A stretch of 64,000 nucleotides of DNA from Halomonas sp. PR-M31 (GCF_001039575.1 NZ_JIBT01000006.1:1-64000), one strand, 5' to 3'. Positions 1 to 10,987 are shown, numbered from the stretch's first letter. Numbers and translations: made by a program. Notes: generated by a model not told the origin, from the letters alone.

Positions 1-146
1 AAACATCAACGGGCGGAAAACTCTAATCGGCGGTGCCACTAAAACAGGGGTGTTTACACCATGACGACATTCGCTATGCCTTCACCTTGCTGGGCTGCTC
101 ACAGGTCTGCTTCAAGCAACCCAAAAGGCAATGTTGAAAGGACTTC

Positions 147-1031
147 TTACTTCGGTAGGGCGTTGATCCTGAAGTTGGCGCGCAGGAGGTCGGACATGGG
201 CACGCCCATGGGCTCGAACCACTCGCTGTAGATCGTCTCGATCTCACCGGTGCGAAACAGTGCGGCCAACCGGCGGTTGACCACCAGACGGAACTTGCTG
301 TCGTTCTGCGGGAGCATAATGGCGTAGGGATCGTAGGACAGGAAATCGCCCACTACCTCGTAGGTGTCGGGGTCCCTCGCCTTCGCGATCAAACCGTAGA
401 GCAGGATGTCATCGGTCGAATAGGCATCCACGCGGTCGGTCTGCAACGCCAAAAACCCTTCCGCATGATCCCTCACGGACACGACGTTCACGTCCTGGAT
501 ACCAAGTTCCTGGATGGCGGTCTTGACCACGCGCTCATTGGTGGTGCCTTGGGCCAGCGCGATGGGCTTGCCTGACAGGTCCTCAACCGTGACGATGCCG
601 CTACCCTTCTTGGTCAGCAGCTTCGTGCCGGTGATATAGGTGATAGCAGCGTAATCTACCTGCTGCTGGCGGGTCAGGTTGTTGGTGGTCGAGCCGCACT
701 CCAGGTTGAGGGTGCCGTTGGTCATCAGCGGTATGCGGGTCTGGGGCGTCACCGGCACCCACCTGATGTTCAACTCGTCGACACCGATTTCGCTCTTGAT
801 CTCGTCCACGATCTGCATGCAGATGTCTATCGTATAGCCAACCGGTTGTTGGTCATCGCCGATATAGGAGAACGGAACCGAGGTCTCGCGGTGGCCGATC
901 GTGATGACACCGCTTTGTTTGATCTTGCTGAGGGTGGGGCCGAATTCCTGGGCGCCGACGGTGCCGATGGTCGACAGGCCGATCACTGCGGCGGTAAACA
1001 ATGTTCCGAGACGTGTTATTTTCATTTTCAT
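147..1031 (-). CDS. Periplasmic amino-acid-binding protein of an ABC transporter (GltI-like)
   Basis: About 294 residues. The first 27 or so residues form a classic signal peptide (KMK start, hydrophobic core, cleavage near GTVGAQ), so the product is periplasmic. The body has the bacterial extracellular solute-binding family 3 pattern, with GHRETSVPFSYIGDD followed by VGYTIDICMQI, as in glutamate/aspartate-binding proteins. A second ATG six bases downstream (1025) has better spacing to an AAGGGG Shine-Dalgarno and may be the true start. No permease or ATPase gene for it is in the window. It is the last gene of a minus-strand run that begins near 5973, 195 bp after the racemase, so it may feed the substrate of that cluster. 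The ligand cannot be named; acidic amino acids are the family's usual ligands. Confidence 0.85.
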   Translation of the reverse strand: MKMKITRLGTLFTAAVIGLSTIGTVGAQEFGPTLSKIKQSGVITIGHRETSVPFSYIGDDQQPVGYTIDICMQIVDEIKSEIGVDELNIRWVPVTPQTRIPLMTNGTLNLECGSTTNNLTRQQQVDYAAITYITGTKLLTKKGSGIVTVEDLSGKPIALAQGTTNERVVKTAIQELGIQDVNVVSVRDHAEGFLALQTDRVDAYSTDDILLYGLIAKARDPDTYEVVGDFLSYDPYAIMLPQNDSKFRLVVNRRLAALFRTGEIETIYSEWFEPMGVPMSDLLRANFRINALPK

Positions 1032-1226
1032 CCCCTTGCTCGGTTGAGCAGGCAGTCAGTTATTGTTGGGTGTTCTACCATTCCTATTCAAAAGCCCGGT
1101 CGCAGGCGAGCCACCGTCCGCCACTGGCAACCTTATTCATCTTAGTACGCGCCGGCCAATGTGGCTCATGCCAAGATACTCAAGAGCAATTGGTTTATTG
1201 CATAGTCGATGGAAATCACTTTGGTT

Positions 1227-1952
1227 TCAGCCCTCGACGGCCCTCACCACTTCCTCCGCCAGGATCTGCAAGGAATCATGAACGGGCACGGCGGTGTTCA
1301 AGTCGCTTTGGATAACCGATAACTCGGTACAGGCCAAAACCAGCACATCGGCGCCTTGTCTATCCAGGTCGTCGGCAGCGCGATTGAAGCCATCCAGGGT
1401 AGCTGCGTGGCGTCTCTCGCCCCGCTTGACGGCGCGAATGACCTCGAGCAGCGCATCCTCATCCTGGGGATACATCAGCGTCAGACCGACATCATCCGCG
1501 TAGCGCTCATAGAGGCCGATCTTGCGCAGCGCCGGCGAGGCCAGCATGCCGATCCGTGCGCCAGGCGCTGCTGTGTGCACGGCACTCAAGGTCAACTGAA
1601 TCATGTTCAGTACGGGAATGGCGACGGCTTCTTGAGCATAGTCCCAGTAGTAGTGGGCCGTATTGCAGGGCATGGCCAGAAATCGAGCCCCGGCGTTTTC
1701 GAGGCGCTGCGCCATGGCGGCGATCGTGGGGCCGGGGTTTTCGCCATCCCCTTCGATCAATGCCTTGATGCGGGACGGCACCTTAGGATTGTTGTCGACC
1801 AGCAGGTGAATATGATCCGAGTCGTCCCGGGCCGGAGTGGCGTTGATGACCCGCTGCATGAACTCGACGGTGGCATCCGGGCCCATACCGCCAATCACGC
1901 CGACGATGGGATGCGCTTTGGCAGCGGGGCTCGGAGCTCTGGCGTCGGTCAT
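1227..1952 (-). CDS. Aspartate/glutamate racemase family protein
   Basis: 241 residues, normal for the Asp/Glu/hydantoin racemase superfamily. It opens with VGVIGGMGPDATVEFMQRV, the family's N-terminal motif. The two catalytic cysteines of this cofactor-independent racemase fold are visible in MPCNTAHYY (near residue 98) and LACTELS (near residue 207). Its start overlaps the stop of the upstream aminotransferase gene by 4 bp (ATGA), indicating translational coupling. The family predicts racemisation of an acidic or related amino acid in the cytoplasm; the actual substrate is not shown by sequence. Maleate isomerase or hydantoin racemase activity is a less likely alternative. Confidence 0.85.
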   Translation of the reverse strand: MTDARAPSPAAKAHPIVGVIGGMGPDATVEFMQRVINATPARDDSDHIHLLVDNNPKVPSRIKALIEGDGENPGPTIAAMAQRLENAGARFLAMPCNTAHYYWDYAQEAVAIPVLNMIQLTLSAVHTAAPGARIGMLASPALRKIGLYERYADDVGLTLMYPQDEDALLEVIRAVKRGERRHAATLDGFNRAADDLDRQGADVLVLACTELSVIQSDLNTAVPVHDSLQILAEEVVRAVEG

Positions 1953-3139
1953 TCGCTTTCCTGCAGTGCTTCAATGATGAGCCGTGCGATTGCCCGGCAA
2001 TCTTCCTCATCGAAGGTCAGCGGAATGCGTAGATCACAAAGTGTGGCCAGCATCTTTTCCGTGTTAGGGACTGATCGCGTATTGCCCAGATAGCGCCAGC
2101 TGTCGTAGCGACTGGTGTAATCCTCGGGCTCGTGCTGGCCGTACCACTTGAGCGGTATGCTGCGCCGTTCGCAACCCGCAATGAAGGCGGCGATGCGTTC
2201 ACGCGACAGTTCAGGCAGACGAAATTGAATGGAGCTGCCGACGAAGCCTTCCTCCGGCGGCCTTGGAATCAGGACAACCGATTTCTCTTGGCCGAAACCT
2301 TCCTCCAGCACGCGATAGAGACGATTCCAGCGCTCTCGCCGATCCGGCATTTCTGCCAATTGAGGCCGCAGCACCGCAGCGCGCAAATTGTCCATGCGTC
2401 CGCTGCAATTGGGGGTCTGCAGGCGTACATCACCGAAGCTGTCAGCGCCTGGAGCCGCCAGATGGCGGTCATAAAGCATGTAGGAACCGGAAAGAATGAC
2501 CGCGCGGCGCATGATCTCCGGATCGTCCGTGGTCAACAGCCCACCCTCGCCGGAGTTGAGGTGCTTGTAGGTCTGGGTGCTGAAACAACCGATCTTGCCG
2601 AAGGTACCGCTTGGCTGCCCTTTCCAGGAAGCGCCCATGGTATGAGCGCAGTCCTCGATCAGCACGATATCCAGTTCGTTACAGGCCGCGACGATGGCCT
2701 GCATGTCGCCGATATGACCGCGCATGTGGGAAAGCAGGAAGAAGCGGGCACCGCTTTCTTCGGCAGCTCGACGCAGGTCGTCGACATCAACCGTGGAGTC
2801 ATCCTGAATATCGACCAGCACTGGGACGCCGCCGGCGCCGTGAATACTGCCCGGGACCGGTGACAGAGTGAAGGCGTTACACAGCACCTTGTCACCGAAT
2901 TGCAACCCTGCAGCGCGCAGGGCGATCTGCATGGCGTAGCCACCGGAGGCGCAGGCCAGGCAATAAGGTACGCCAAGACTGTCGGCGAACTCCTGCTCGA
3001 GCAGCGCGGTTTCGCCGCGTTCCCCTTCCGCTAGGTTGTAGCGATGCAGGCGTCCGCTGCGCATCACAGCCACTGCTGCCTCGATGGCCGCCTCAGGTAT
3101 CGGCTCCTGCTGGGTGAAGGATTTTGAAAAGATGTGCAT
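1949..3139 (-). CDS. DegT/DnrJ/EryC1/StrS-family PLP aminotransferase
   Basis: About 396 residues from the ATG at 3139. That start gives MHIFSKSF and has an AAGGGGG Shine-Dalgarno just upstream; an upstream in-frame extension to 3190 would overlap the preceding gene and looks wrong. The family pattern is clear: GRLHRYN near the start, CLACASGGYAMQIAL for cofactor phosphate binding, EDCAHTMGA, and the PLP lysine in TQTYKHLNSGEGG. These enzymes usually transaminate sugars, but several act on small amino ketones. There are no sugar-nucleotide genes here; its partners are a histidinol-dehydrogenase-like enzyme 14 bp upstream and a racemase overlapping downstream, so a small amino-acid-like substrate is inferred. 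Confidence 0.85.
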   Translation of the reverse strand: MHIFSKSFTQQEPIPEAAIEAAVAVMRSGRLHRYNLAEGERGETALLEQEFADSLGVPYCLACASGGYAMQIALRAAGLQFGDKVLCNAFTLSPVPGSIHGAGGVPVLVDIQDDSTVDVDDLRRAAEESGARFFLLSHMRGHIGDMQAIVAACNELDIVLIEDCAHTMGASWKGQPSGTFGKIGCFSTQTYKHLNSGEGGLLTTDDPEIMRRAVILSGSYMLYDRHLAAPGADSFGDVRLQTPNCSGRMDNLRAAVLRPQLAEMPDRRERWNRLYRVLEEGFGQEKSVVLIPRPPEEGFVGSSIQFRLPELSRERIAAFIAGCERRSIPLKWYGQHEPEDYTSRYDSWRYLGNTRSVPNTEKMLATLCDLRIPLTFDEEDCRAIARLIIEALQESE

Positions 3140-3153
3140 GGCCGCCCCCTTGC

Positions 3154-4491
<1,338 letters not shown>

Positions 4492-4504
4492 CTATCCAGG
4501 AAAA

Positions 4505-5973
4505 TTATAATTGATCCGCATCGGTGGCCAGCGTTGCTCCGATCCTGCCGATCTCTTTTACCAACAGATCGAGATCCTCGAATCGCGTGCGGTGGTTCGT
4601 GATGTTGACCCTGATCGCGGTGTTGTCGTGAATAATGGTGGTCGAGGGGGCAGCGATGCCCTGGAGTTGCAGCTGGATGACGATCTCTTCATTCAAGCGA
4701 TTCAACGCAGATGAATCCAACTTGGGATGGACATAGCGAAAGCAGCAGATATTCATCGCGACCGGCGCCAACACTTCCATATTCGACTGAGTCGCGACCT
4801 GTTCTGCCAGATAAGCCGCCTGATCGCAGTTGCGCGTGATCAGCTGACCCAGTTTGTCAGTGCCGTGTTCATTGAGCTGGGCCCAGATCTTGAGCGCTCG
4901 AAAGCCACGGGACAGTTCGGGGCCATACTCCACCGGCCAAGGGTTGCCGGCGGCCATGCCTCGGTCAGCCCCCTTGAGGTAGTCAGGACGATCGGAAAAT
5001 GTTCGGCGGTGGGCGTCTTCGGACCGGATGAGGACGAAGCCGGCGTCGTAGTTGACATGCAGCCACTTGTGAAAATCGAACGCCAGAGAATCGGCGCGTT
5101 TCAATCCGCTCAGGCGCGGGCGAAGCCGATCACTGAGAACGCCAGTGGCACCGAACGCACCGTCAACGTGAAACCATAGGCCTTCCTGGGCCGCGAGATC
5201 TGCAATGGCTTCCAGGTCATCGATCGCGCCGACATTGACCGCGCCGGCAGTGCCGATGATGGCAAACGGCGTGCGCCCTTCTGCCCGATCCGTGGCGATC
5301 GCGGTTTCAAGCGCGTCCACATCGATCTGGAAACGATCGTTGACCGGAATCTTACGTAAGGCATCCGCACCGAGACCCAGAATATCGAAGGCACGTGCGA
5401 CGCAGGAGTGGGTCTGCGTAGACGTGTAGCCGACCAGCGGTGCGTCGCCGACGCCTGCGTGCGACTGGCAAAATCGAGACACCGATCCCTTGCCACCTTC
5501 AAGGCAATCACGGTCGCAATCGATGTACCGGACACGATCAAGCCGCTGGCGGTCTCGGGGAACTCGAACAATTCCCGGCACCATTTCACCACTTGTTTTT
5601 CCACGTACATCGCGCCGTGGTCTCGACCGCCCAGATTGGCATTCATCGCCGCCACCGCGATCTCGGCGATCAGGTTTCCCGGGGTGCCGGACCCATGCAC
5701 CCAGCCAAAAAACCGCGGGTGGGTATTGCCGATGCCGTAAGGCAGCAAGGCCTCGATCTGCTGCTGGGTCGCTGCCGCCCCCTGGCCATTGATCGGCAGT
5801 TCAGCTTGAAGCAACTGCTTCATTTCCGGCGGCACTTCATTCCAGACGCGGCCTTGGCGGGCGACCTGCATCTTATCGACCGCGGCATCTAGCATCTTAT
5901 GGGCAAGCGCTCGAAATTCATCCCAGTCGTCGGGATCAAGAGACAAGTCTTCGGGGGGTTGTGAGGAATTCAT
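4505..5973 (-). pseudogene. Group II PLP-dependent amino-acid decarboxylase, frameshifted
   Basis: The sequence encodes a decarboxylase of the aromatic-L-amino-acid/diaminobutyrate/glutamate group, but in two frames. The N-terminal part (5973 to about 5465) has LPYGIGNTHPRFFGWVHGSG and FPETASGLIVSGTS. The C-terminal part (about 5460 to 4505) has GYTSTQTHSCVARAF, WFHVDGAFGA and the PLP lysine in FDFHKWLHVNYDAG. Adding one base near 5462 joins CLDFASR to HAGVGDAP and gives a 489-residue protein of normal length. It is the first gene of the cluster running down to 147. It is either a recent pseudogene or a sequence error. The substrate is unknown; an amino acid is decarboxylated to an amine in this family. 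Confidence 0.8.
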
Positions 5974-6183
5974 GAGGATATACCTTCGGAGGATCAGGAA
6001 AGCACAGGCGCGTTATCGGACGCCGTCTCGTACTCTCTATGCCAGCTCGTAAGTGTCGAAAACAACAGTACCATGAGCCAGGACCCAGCATACGGATTCA
6101 TGCCAGCGGACAAGGTCGAGATCATGGGCTGCTTGTAAAGCTTTGCAGTAGTGAGCGTCGGCGTGCCAGATGATTACCACGCC

Positions 6184-6303
6184 GTGAGGGAGGATGTAGA
6201 AAACGTGTTGGCATCATCGAGACGGGCACGTTTTTCAAGGCAGCCGAACGACGCCATGTTACCCAGCCGGCCTTTTCGCGTCGCATTCGCCAATTGAAGG
6301 AGC
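6184..6303 (+). pseudogene. Remnant of a LysR-type regulator N-terminus
   Basis: Read on the plus strand, 6213-6303 gives IETGTFFKAAERRHVTQPAF followed by SRRIRQL, an unmistakable LysR winged-helix DNA-binding segment. The upstream codons, EDVENVLA, fit the usual helix but are one base out of frame (missing base near 6212). After the helix the sequence stops resembling the family, and the effector domain is absent because the neighbouring cell-wall hydrolase gene ends at 6377. It is therefore a broken fragment with no start codon in good context. It lies directly upstream of, and divergent from, the decarboxylase cluster, the usual place for a LysR activator of that cluster. Nothing else was identified between 5974 and 6376. 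Confidence 0.7.
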
Positions 6304-6376
6304 GACCACAATGCAAGAGACACCGCCTTCGGTTTGATCGGGATAGGCTAGCGCCAACGTTCCTTATGAGCAGGCC

Positions 6377-7009
6377 TCAGGGTGCTACGCCTTCACGAAG
6401 TTTGTAGAAGACAAGATCACCAATTTGATTCGTCTTGATGAAGTTCCTGCCCCAGCCCGGCGATATTTGCCGCTGATGGAAATACAGGGCGCCATCGATT
6501 CTGTCTGGCAGTTGCCCATTGAGGGCTCGTCGCGCAATTTCCTTGGCAAAGGTATAAGACTGCTCGTTTTGCGCATGATCCATACGGCCATCGCACCACC
6601 AGGAGAACTGGCAGCTTCCCTGCTCGCCACCTTGCCTGACTACCTCACATACCGTTTCCGGAAAGCCTTCATGACCCAGGCGATTGATCACCACACTGGC
6701 GACGGCCTCCATGGTGGCAACGCTTTCGCCCCGGGCCTCCCAGTAGATGGCCCGGGCAAGACAGGTAATCGGATCATCCAGGGGGGCCGTCCCGGTCGGA
6801 TCGACGGCTTGCACCCCGGGTTTGGTGATCACCAGGGAATCGGGAGGATTTATATCACTGCCTTCCGTCACAACCGTCTGCTCCAGTGCCTCCGCTTTTT
6901 CCTTGGCAATTTCCGCTTTCTGAGCCCGGTCAGCTGCAAATACTTGACTGGAAAAAGAAAGAAAAAGTACTGCAACAAAGGTCACTATCCATTTCCAGCC
7001 TTGATACAT
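6377..7009 (-). CDS. Cell-wall hydrolase (SleB/Hydrolase_2 family)
   Basis: 210 residues from the ATG at 7009, which has an AAGAGG ribosome site and starts MYQGWKW; a longer in-frame start at 7081 lacks a good signal. Residues 5-25 are a hydrophobic signal segment ending SSQVFAA. The C-terminal half is the Hydrolase_2 domain found in spore cortex hydrolase SleB: LARAIYWEARGES, AVASVVINRLGH, CQFSWWCDG and GALYFHQ. The product should act in the periplasm on peptidoglycan. A short charged region (AQKAEIAKEKAEAL) follows the signal. It is apparently monocistronic, divergent from the antiporter gene. Confidence 0.85.
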   Translation of the reverse strand: MYQGWKWIVTFVAVLFLSFSSQVFAADRAQKAEIAKEKAEALEQTVVTEGSDINPPDSLVITKPGVQAVDPTGTAPLDDPITCLARAIYWEARGESVATMEAVASVVINRLGHEGFPETVCEVVRQGGEQGSCQFSWWCDGRMDHAQNEQSYTFAKEIARRALNGQLPDRIDGALYFHQRQISPGWGRNFIKTNQIGDLVFYKLREGVAP

Positions 7010-7234
7010 GATCAAACCTCTTGAAGGAACAAACCTGCTTGTGACGGCTCGACGCGCTAACGAAATCGAGTTTGCTGCCACCAGTATTTAGCCACAGCCA
7101 ACCGCGCTTGGCACCTGCAGGGTAGCGATGAATTTCTTAGACGATCGAACCAATTTGGGGCTCATAAAATAATATTGCGCGCCCCAATTTTTGGTGATAT
7201 TTGATTGCCATACCTATAGCTATTGGCAAACAGA

Positions 7235-8191
7235 ATGCTCTACGCGCTTAGTCTGATCGTGGGTGTTATCGTCTTGACCCTCGGCGGTGAAGGCCTGATC
7301 CGGGGCGCCATAGCAGCAGCCAAGCGCCTGGGGGTATCGCCGCTTTTGACCGGGCTTGTGATCGTGGGTTTTGGCACTTCCATGCCGGAGCTTGTGGTAT
7401 CGGTGAATGCGTCGCTCAACGCGCAGCCGGACATTGCCGTCGGTAACATCGTCGGCAGCAATATCGGCAACACCTTGCTGATCCTCGGGCTATGCGCGCT
7501 GATCACACCATTGACGGTGCAACCCCTGGCGCTGAGACGCGATGGGCTGGTAGTGGTAGCCGCCAGTATCCTGTTCCTCCTGCTCTCCATGAGCGGCACC
7601 CTGGGGCGCACCGATGCAGCCATCTTCCTTACCTGCCTGGTCGTCTATCTGATCTGGGCCTATCGTAGCGAGAGCGGCCAGCATGACCCCGCAGCGGAAG
7701 TGCATAACGCCGAGGCGGAGACGGTAAGTGCGCTCCCGCGCAGCTGGTTCTTCATCGGTCTTGCTCTGGTAGGGGGACTGGCGCTATTGATCGGCGGCTC
7801 GCGTCTGTTGCTCTACGGCGCCATTGGCATCGCCCAGGCCGCAGGCATCCCTGAGGCGGTGATAGGCCTAACGCTGGTGGCGGTGGGCACCTCCCTGCCG
7901 GAACTTGCCGTTTCCGCCATCGCCGCGTTGAGACGCCAGGCGGATGTAGCCGTGGGCAATATCCTGGGCAGCAACATCTTCAACCTACTAGGCATTCTCG
8001 GCGTCTCGGCGTTTCTGCAGCCCTTGCCCTTGGCAGCGCGTATCCAGGCGTTCGATCAGTGGATCTTGCTGGGTTCGGCAGGCGTGTTAATGGTCTTTCT
8101 CTACACCGGACTGCGCTTGTCTCGCATAGAAGGGGCTGTTCTGCTGGCGAGCTACGCCGTCTATATATGGCTGAGCTTCACGATGTTTTAA
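7235..8191 (+). CDS. Calcium/sodium antiporter of the CaCA family (YrbG-like)
   Basis: About 318 residues with some ten hydrophobic segments, an inner-membrane protein. The two alpha repeats that define the Ca2+:cation antiporter family are present and near symmetrical: GFGTSMPELVVSVNAS with VGNIVGSNIGNTLL in the first half, and AVGTSLPELAVSAIAA with VGNILGSNIFNLLG in the second. It should exchange Na+ (or K+/H+) for Ca2+. A TTG at 7223 is an alternative start; neither site has a strong ribosome-binding sequence. An imperfect inverted repeat (CAATTTGGGGC at 7151-7161 against GCCCCAATTT at 7181-7190) lies in the upstream region and could be regulatory. Confidence 0.88.
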   Translation: MLYALSLIVGVIVLTLGGEGLIRGAIAAAKRLGVSPLLTGLVIVGFGTSMPELVVSVNASLNAQPDIAVGNIVGSNIGNTLLILGLCALITPLTVQPLALRRDGLVVVAASILFLLLSMSGTLGRTDAAIFLTCLVVYLIWAYRSESGQHDPAAEVHNAEAETVSALPRSWFFIGLALVGGLALLIGGSRLLLYGAIGIAQAAGIPEAVIGLTLVAVGTSLPELAVSAIAALRRQADVAVGNILGSNIFNLLGILGVSAFLQPLPLAARIQAFDQWILLGSAGVLMVFLYTGLRLSRIEGAVLLASYAVYIWLSFTMF

Positions 8192-8312
8192 TCGGCCATC
8201 TACCTGAGCTCATACACCAGGGCGTGCAGGATTGCTACAATGGTGAGTAGCAGCTAGCGCGAACCGGATGATTGCCTCGCTACTTGACATTGCTATATAT
8301 CGGGCCGGTCGC

Positions 8313-9419
8313 TTAAAAATCCACCACCACATTGCCTTTTGGCCTACTGCAGCAAGAGAGGATATACCCCGCCTCGATATCATCGTCGGTAATGCCGCCG
8401 TTATGATCCATTTCCACCTCCCCGGATTTGATGCCTACCCGGCAGGTGCCACAGATGCCCATGCCGCAGGCCTTGGGAATGTGCAGGCCCAGCTTGGCAG
8501 CGGCAGCATGGATCGTCTCATCAGGTTGAATGCGCACGCTCTTGCCGGAGCCGGCAAATTCGATACTAAGCATTTCGGCATAGTCGATCTCTTCCGCGGC
8601 GGCTTCGGCCTGCTCTGCCAGCTCCAGCACCTCCTCGCGCACTTCCAACGGCGTGGCACCAAAAAGCTCTTCGTGGTAATGACTCATATCGAAGCCATTA
8701 TTTCGCAGGATATGCTTGATCGCGTTCATGTAGGGCGCGGGGCCGCAGCAGAAGATCTCCCGTTCGAGATAGTCCGGGGCCATTAGCTCCAGCATGGGCT
8801 GGGTCAGGTAGCCCCGGTAGCCAGCCCAGGTTTCACCGATATCGTCCTTGTTTTCACAGATCACATGCAGCTTGAACTCCGGAAGCCGCGAGAACATGTG
8901 AATGAGTTCGCGATGATAGATCACATCCCGGGGCGCCCGTGCGCTATGGATGAACTCGACGTCGACACTGGCATTGGTATCAAACAGCCAGCGGGTCATG
9001 GACATCAGCGGTGTGATACCCACGCCTCCAGAGAGAAACAGCAGCTTGTCCGCGGGAAAATCCATGATGTTGAAGTTGCCTACGGGCCCATGTACCGCCA
9101 GCTCGTCTCCTTCCTTGAGCGAATCGTGCAGCCAGTTGGAGACCTTTCCCCCGGGCATGCGTTTGACGGTGATCGAAAAACTGTAGGGGATCGAAGGAGA
9201 GCTTGAGATGGTATAAGAGCGCATGATTTGCTCGCCACCGATATCAAGCTCCAGGGTGACGAACTGGCCGGGCTTGAAGAAATAAAGTAGCGGCTGCTCA
9301 GCCATGAAGCAGAAGGTGCGCACGTCCGCGGTTTCCTGGATCGTCTTGACACAGCGCACCAGGTGACGGCCATTGGTCCAGGTCTGGGTAGTAACTGGGT
9401 TCAAGAAATTCATTGCCAT
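8313..9419 (-). CDS. gbcB: Glycine betaine monooxygenase reductase subunit
   Basis: 368 residues. N-terminal two-thirds is a ferredoxin-NADP reductase fold: PGQFVTLELDIGGEQIMRSY and TISSSP for FAD binding, then FLSGGVGITPLMSM and FCCGPAPYMNAIK for the nicotinamide site. The C-terminal 90 residues are a plant-type [2Fe-2S] ferredoxin with CGMGICGTCRVG and a final Cys in ILSCCSRP. This architecture and the divergent gbcA across 275 bp identify GbcB, which passes electrons from NAD(P)H to the Rieske oxygenase GbcA. Cytoplasmic. A second in-frame ATG at 9413 is an alternative start. Confidence 0.9.
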   Translation of the reverse strand: MAMNFLNPVTTQTWTNGRHLVRCVKTIQETADVRTFCFMAEQPLLYFFKPGQFVTLELDIGGEQIMRSYTISSSPSIPYSFSITVKRMPGGKVSNWLHDSLKEGDELAVHGPVGNFNIMDFPADKLLFLSGGVGITPLMSMTRWLFDTNASVDVEFIHSARAPRDVIYHRELIHMFSRLPEFKLHVICENKDDIGETWAGYRGYLTQPMLELMAPDYLEREIFCCGPAPYMNAIKHILRNNGFDMSHYHEELFGATPLEVREEVLELAEQAEAAAEEIDYAEMLSIEFAGSGKSVRIQPDETIHAAAAKLGLHIPKACGMGICGTCRVGIKSGEVEMDHNGGITDDDIEAGYILSCCSRPKGNVVVDF

Positions 9420-9572
9420 TGTTATTCCCGTCCTGTCCCTTTCAACCTGCTCATGCTCGCATTCTGCGCATACCGCTTGAGACCAACTTGTCTCTCAGCG
9501 ACACCGGCATACCTCAAACAGCCAGTCGAACGGCGTATTTTTATCCCCCAGGTCGTCCATGAATCGTCCCGC

Positions 9573-9585
9573 GTCGCACATGGAC
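9573..9585 (+). promoter_or_regulatory. Candidate activator site between gbcB and gbcA
   Basis: The 275-bp divergent gap carries GTCGCACATGGAC. A closely matching 13-mer, GTCGCAAATTGGC, occurs on the minus strand at 21641-21653 upstream of the dipeptidase-dgcAB operon. Both sit about 110 bp upstream of a start codon of a betaine catabolic operon. GbdR is known to activate both operons in Pseudomonas, so this could be part of a GbdR operator. That assignment is inference from two copies only. Confidence 0.35.
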
Positions 9586-9694
9586 AACTGCGCTATCAAG
9601 ACTTGCTCCACACTCAGCTCGAATACCACCTAACAATAATATTGACATCATCACCGTACTTAACGCCCCCCGGTGATGGATGAGGACCCTCGAC

Positions 9695-10978
9695 ATGAAT
9701 CTGATCGCTCATTCCGGTTTGAATGATTCTCTGGCCCAGGCACGCGAGGCCGCCACTGAACTGCTGAACACGCGCCTCCCGAAATTTTCGTTGCCTCAAC
9801 CGCTCTACATCGACGAGCAAATCTACGCCCTGGACCTGCAAGAGATCTTCGAGAAGGAGTGGCTGTTCGCCGGCATGACCTGCGAGATTCCTGCCAAGGG
9901 CAACTTCATGACCCTGCAGATCGGCAACAATCCGATCATCATCCTGCGGGGCGACAACGGCGTCATACAGGGCTTTCACAACGTCTGCCGCCACCGCGGG
10001 TCACGCCTATGTGCCGCTGAAAAAGGCAAGGTCGCCAAGCTGGTATGCCCCTATCATCAGTGGACCTATGAGCTGGATGGCCGCCTGCTGTTCGCCGGCG
10101 ACATGGGGAAAAGCTTCAATCCTGCGGACTACCGTCTGAAGCCAATTCATGTGAGCACCGCCGGCGGCTATATCTTCGTCAGCCTGGCTGAAGAACCCGC
10201 TGACAATAGCGAATTTCTGACTCAGCTCGAGCACTATCTGGCACCCCACCAGATGGACAACGTCAAGGTGGCGGCCCAGTCCCATATCGTCGAGGAGGCC
10301 AACTGGAAGCTGGTGGTCGAAAACAATCGCGAGTGCTATCACTGCAACGGTTCTCACCCGGAGCTGATGAACTCGCTGCTGGAGTTCGACGACACCGAGG
10401 ACGTGCGTGCCACCCCGGCCTACAAGACCCAGGTTGCCCGTATGCGGGATAAGTGGGACAAGTTGGAGGCGGCCTGGCAGCTCCAGTTTTTCGGTCGTCA
10501 GAACCGGCTGACCCGCACCCCGCTGAAGGATGGCACCAGCTCCATGACCCTGGACGGCAAGCCAGCCTGCAAGAAGCTGATGGGCAACATGATGGACCCG
10601 GAAATGGGGGCGCTGCGCATCCTGCATCTGCCCAACTCCTGGAACCACTTCATGGCGGATCATGGCGTCGTGTTCCGCATCCTGCCGTTGGGCCCGCAGC
10701 AGACCCTGGTGACCACCAAATGGCTGGTGCACAAGGATGCGGTGGAAGGCGTCGATTACGACCCGGTGGAAATGCGCAAGGTATGGGATGCCACCAATCT
10801 GCAGGATCGGCGTATCACCGAGGACAACCAGCGCGGCATCAACTCCGTGGCCTATCAGCCCGGCCCCTACTCTGAGACCTTCGAGTTCGGCGTGATCGAT
10901 TTCGTCGACTGGTACAGCGAGCGCATGCTGGCGAATCTCAGTGACGAAGCGCCTTCGCTGCACTTGGCCAGAGGCTAG
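9695..10978 (+). CDS. gbcA: Glycine betaine monooxygenase, Rieske oxygenase subunit
   Basis: 427 residues from the ATG at 9695, which follows GAGGA at good spacing; an ATG at 9680 is in frame but poorly placed. The Rieske [2Fe-2S] centre is visible as CRHRGSRLC and CPYHQWTYE (residues about 94-117). The mononuclear iron site is NNRECYHCNGSHPEL near residue 210. With GbcB it demethylates glycine betaine to dimethylglycine and releases formaldehyde, the first step of aerobic betaine catabolism. Followed by a stem-loop, a structured repeat and a flavoenzyme gene in the same direction. Confidence 0.92.
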   Translation: MNLIAHSGLNDSLAQAREAATELLNTRLPKFSLPQPLYIDEQIYALDLQEIFEKEWLFAGMTCEIPAKGNFMTLQIGNNPIIILRGDNGVIQGFHNVCRHRGSRLCAAEKGKVAKLVCPYHQWTYELDGRLLFAGDMGKSFNPADYRLKPIHVSTAGGYIFVSLAEEPADNSEFLTQLEHYLAPHQMDNVKVAAQSHIVEEANWKLVVENNRECYHCNGSHPELMNSLLEFDDTEDVRATPAYKTQVARMRDKWDKLEAAWQLQFFGRQNRLTRTPLKDGTSSMTLDGKPACKKLMGNMMDPEMGALRILHLPNSWNHFMADHGVVFRILPLGPQQTLVTTKWLVHKDAVEGVDYDPVEMRKVWDATNLQDRRITEDNQRGINSVAYQPGPYSETFEFGVIDFVDWYSERMLANLSDEAPSLHLARG

Positions 10979-10987
10979 CCCGGAAAC

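Noticed and set aside
1-146. Possible gene or RNA at the left edge
   Set aside because: No open frame, tRNA-like fold or clear signal was found.
6038-6206. Minus-strand open stretch reading like a protein C-terminus (ends VVFDTYELA)
   Set aside because: No start codon, stop immediately upstream, and it overlaps the LysR remnant; too short to support as a gene, though it may be another fragment.
7151-7190. Inverted repeat upstream of the antiporter as a terminator
   Set aside because: The adjacent genes diverge, so nothing would be terminated there; the pairing is also imperfect.
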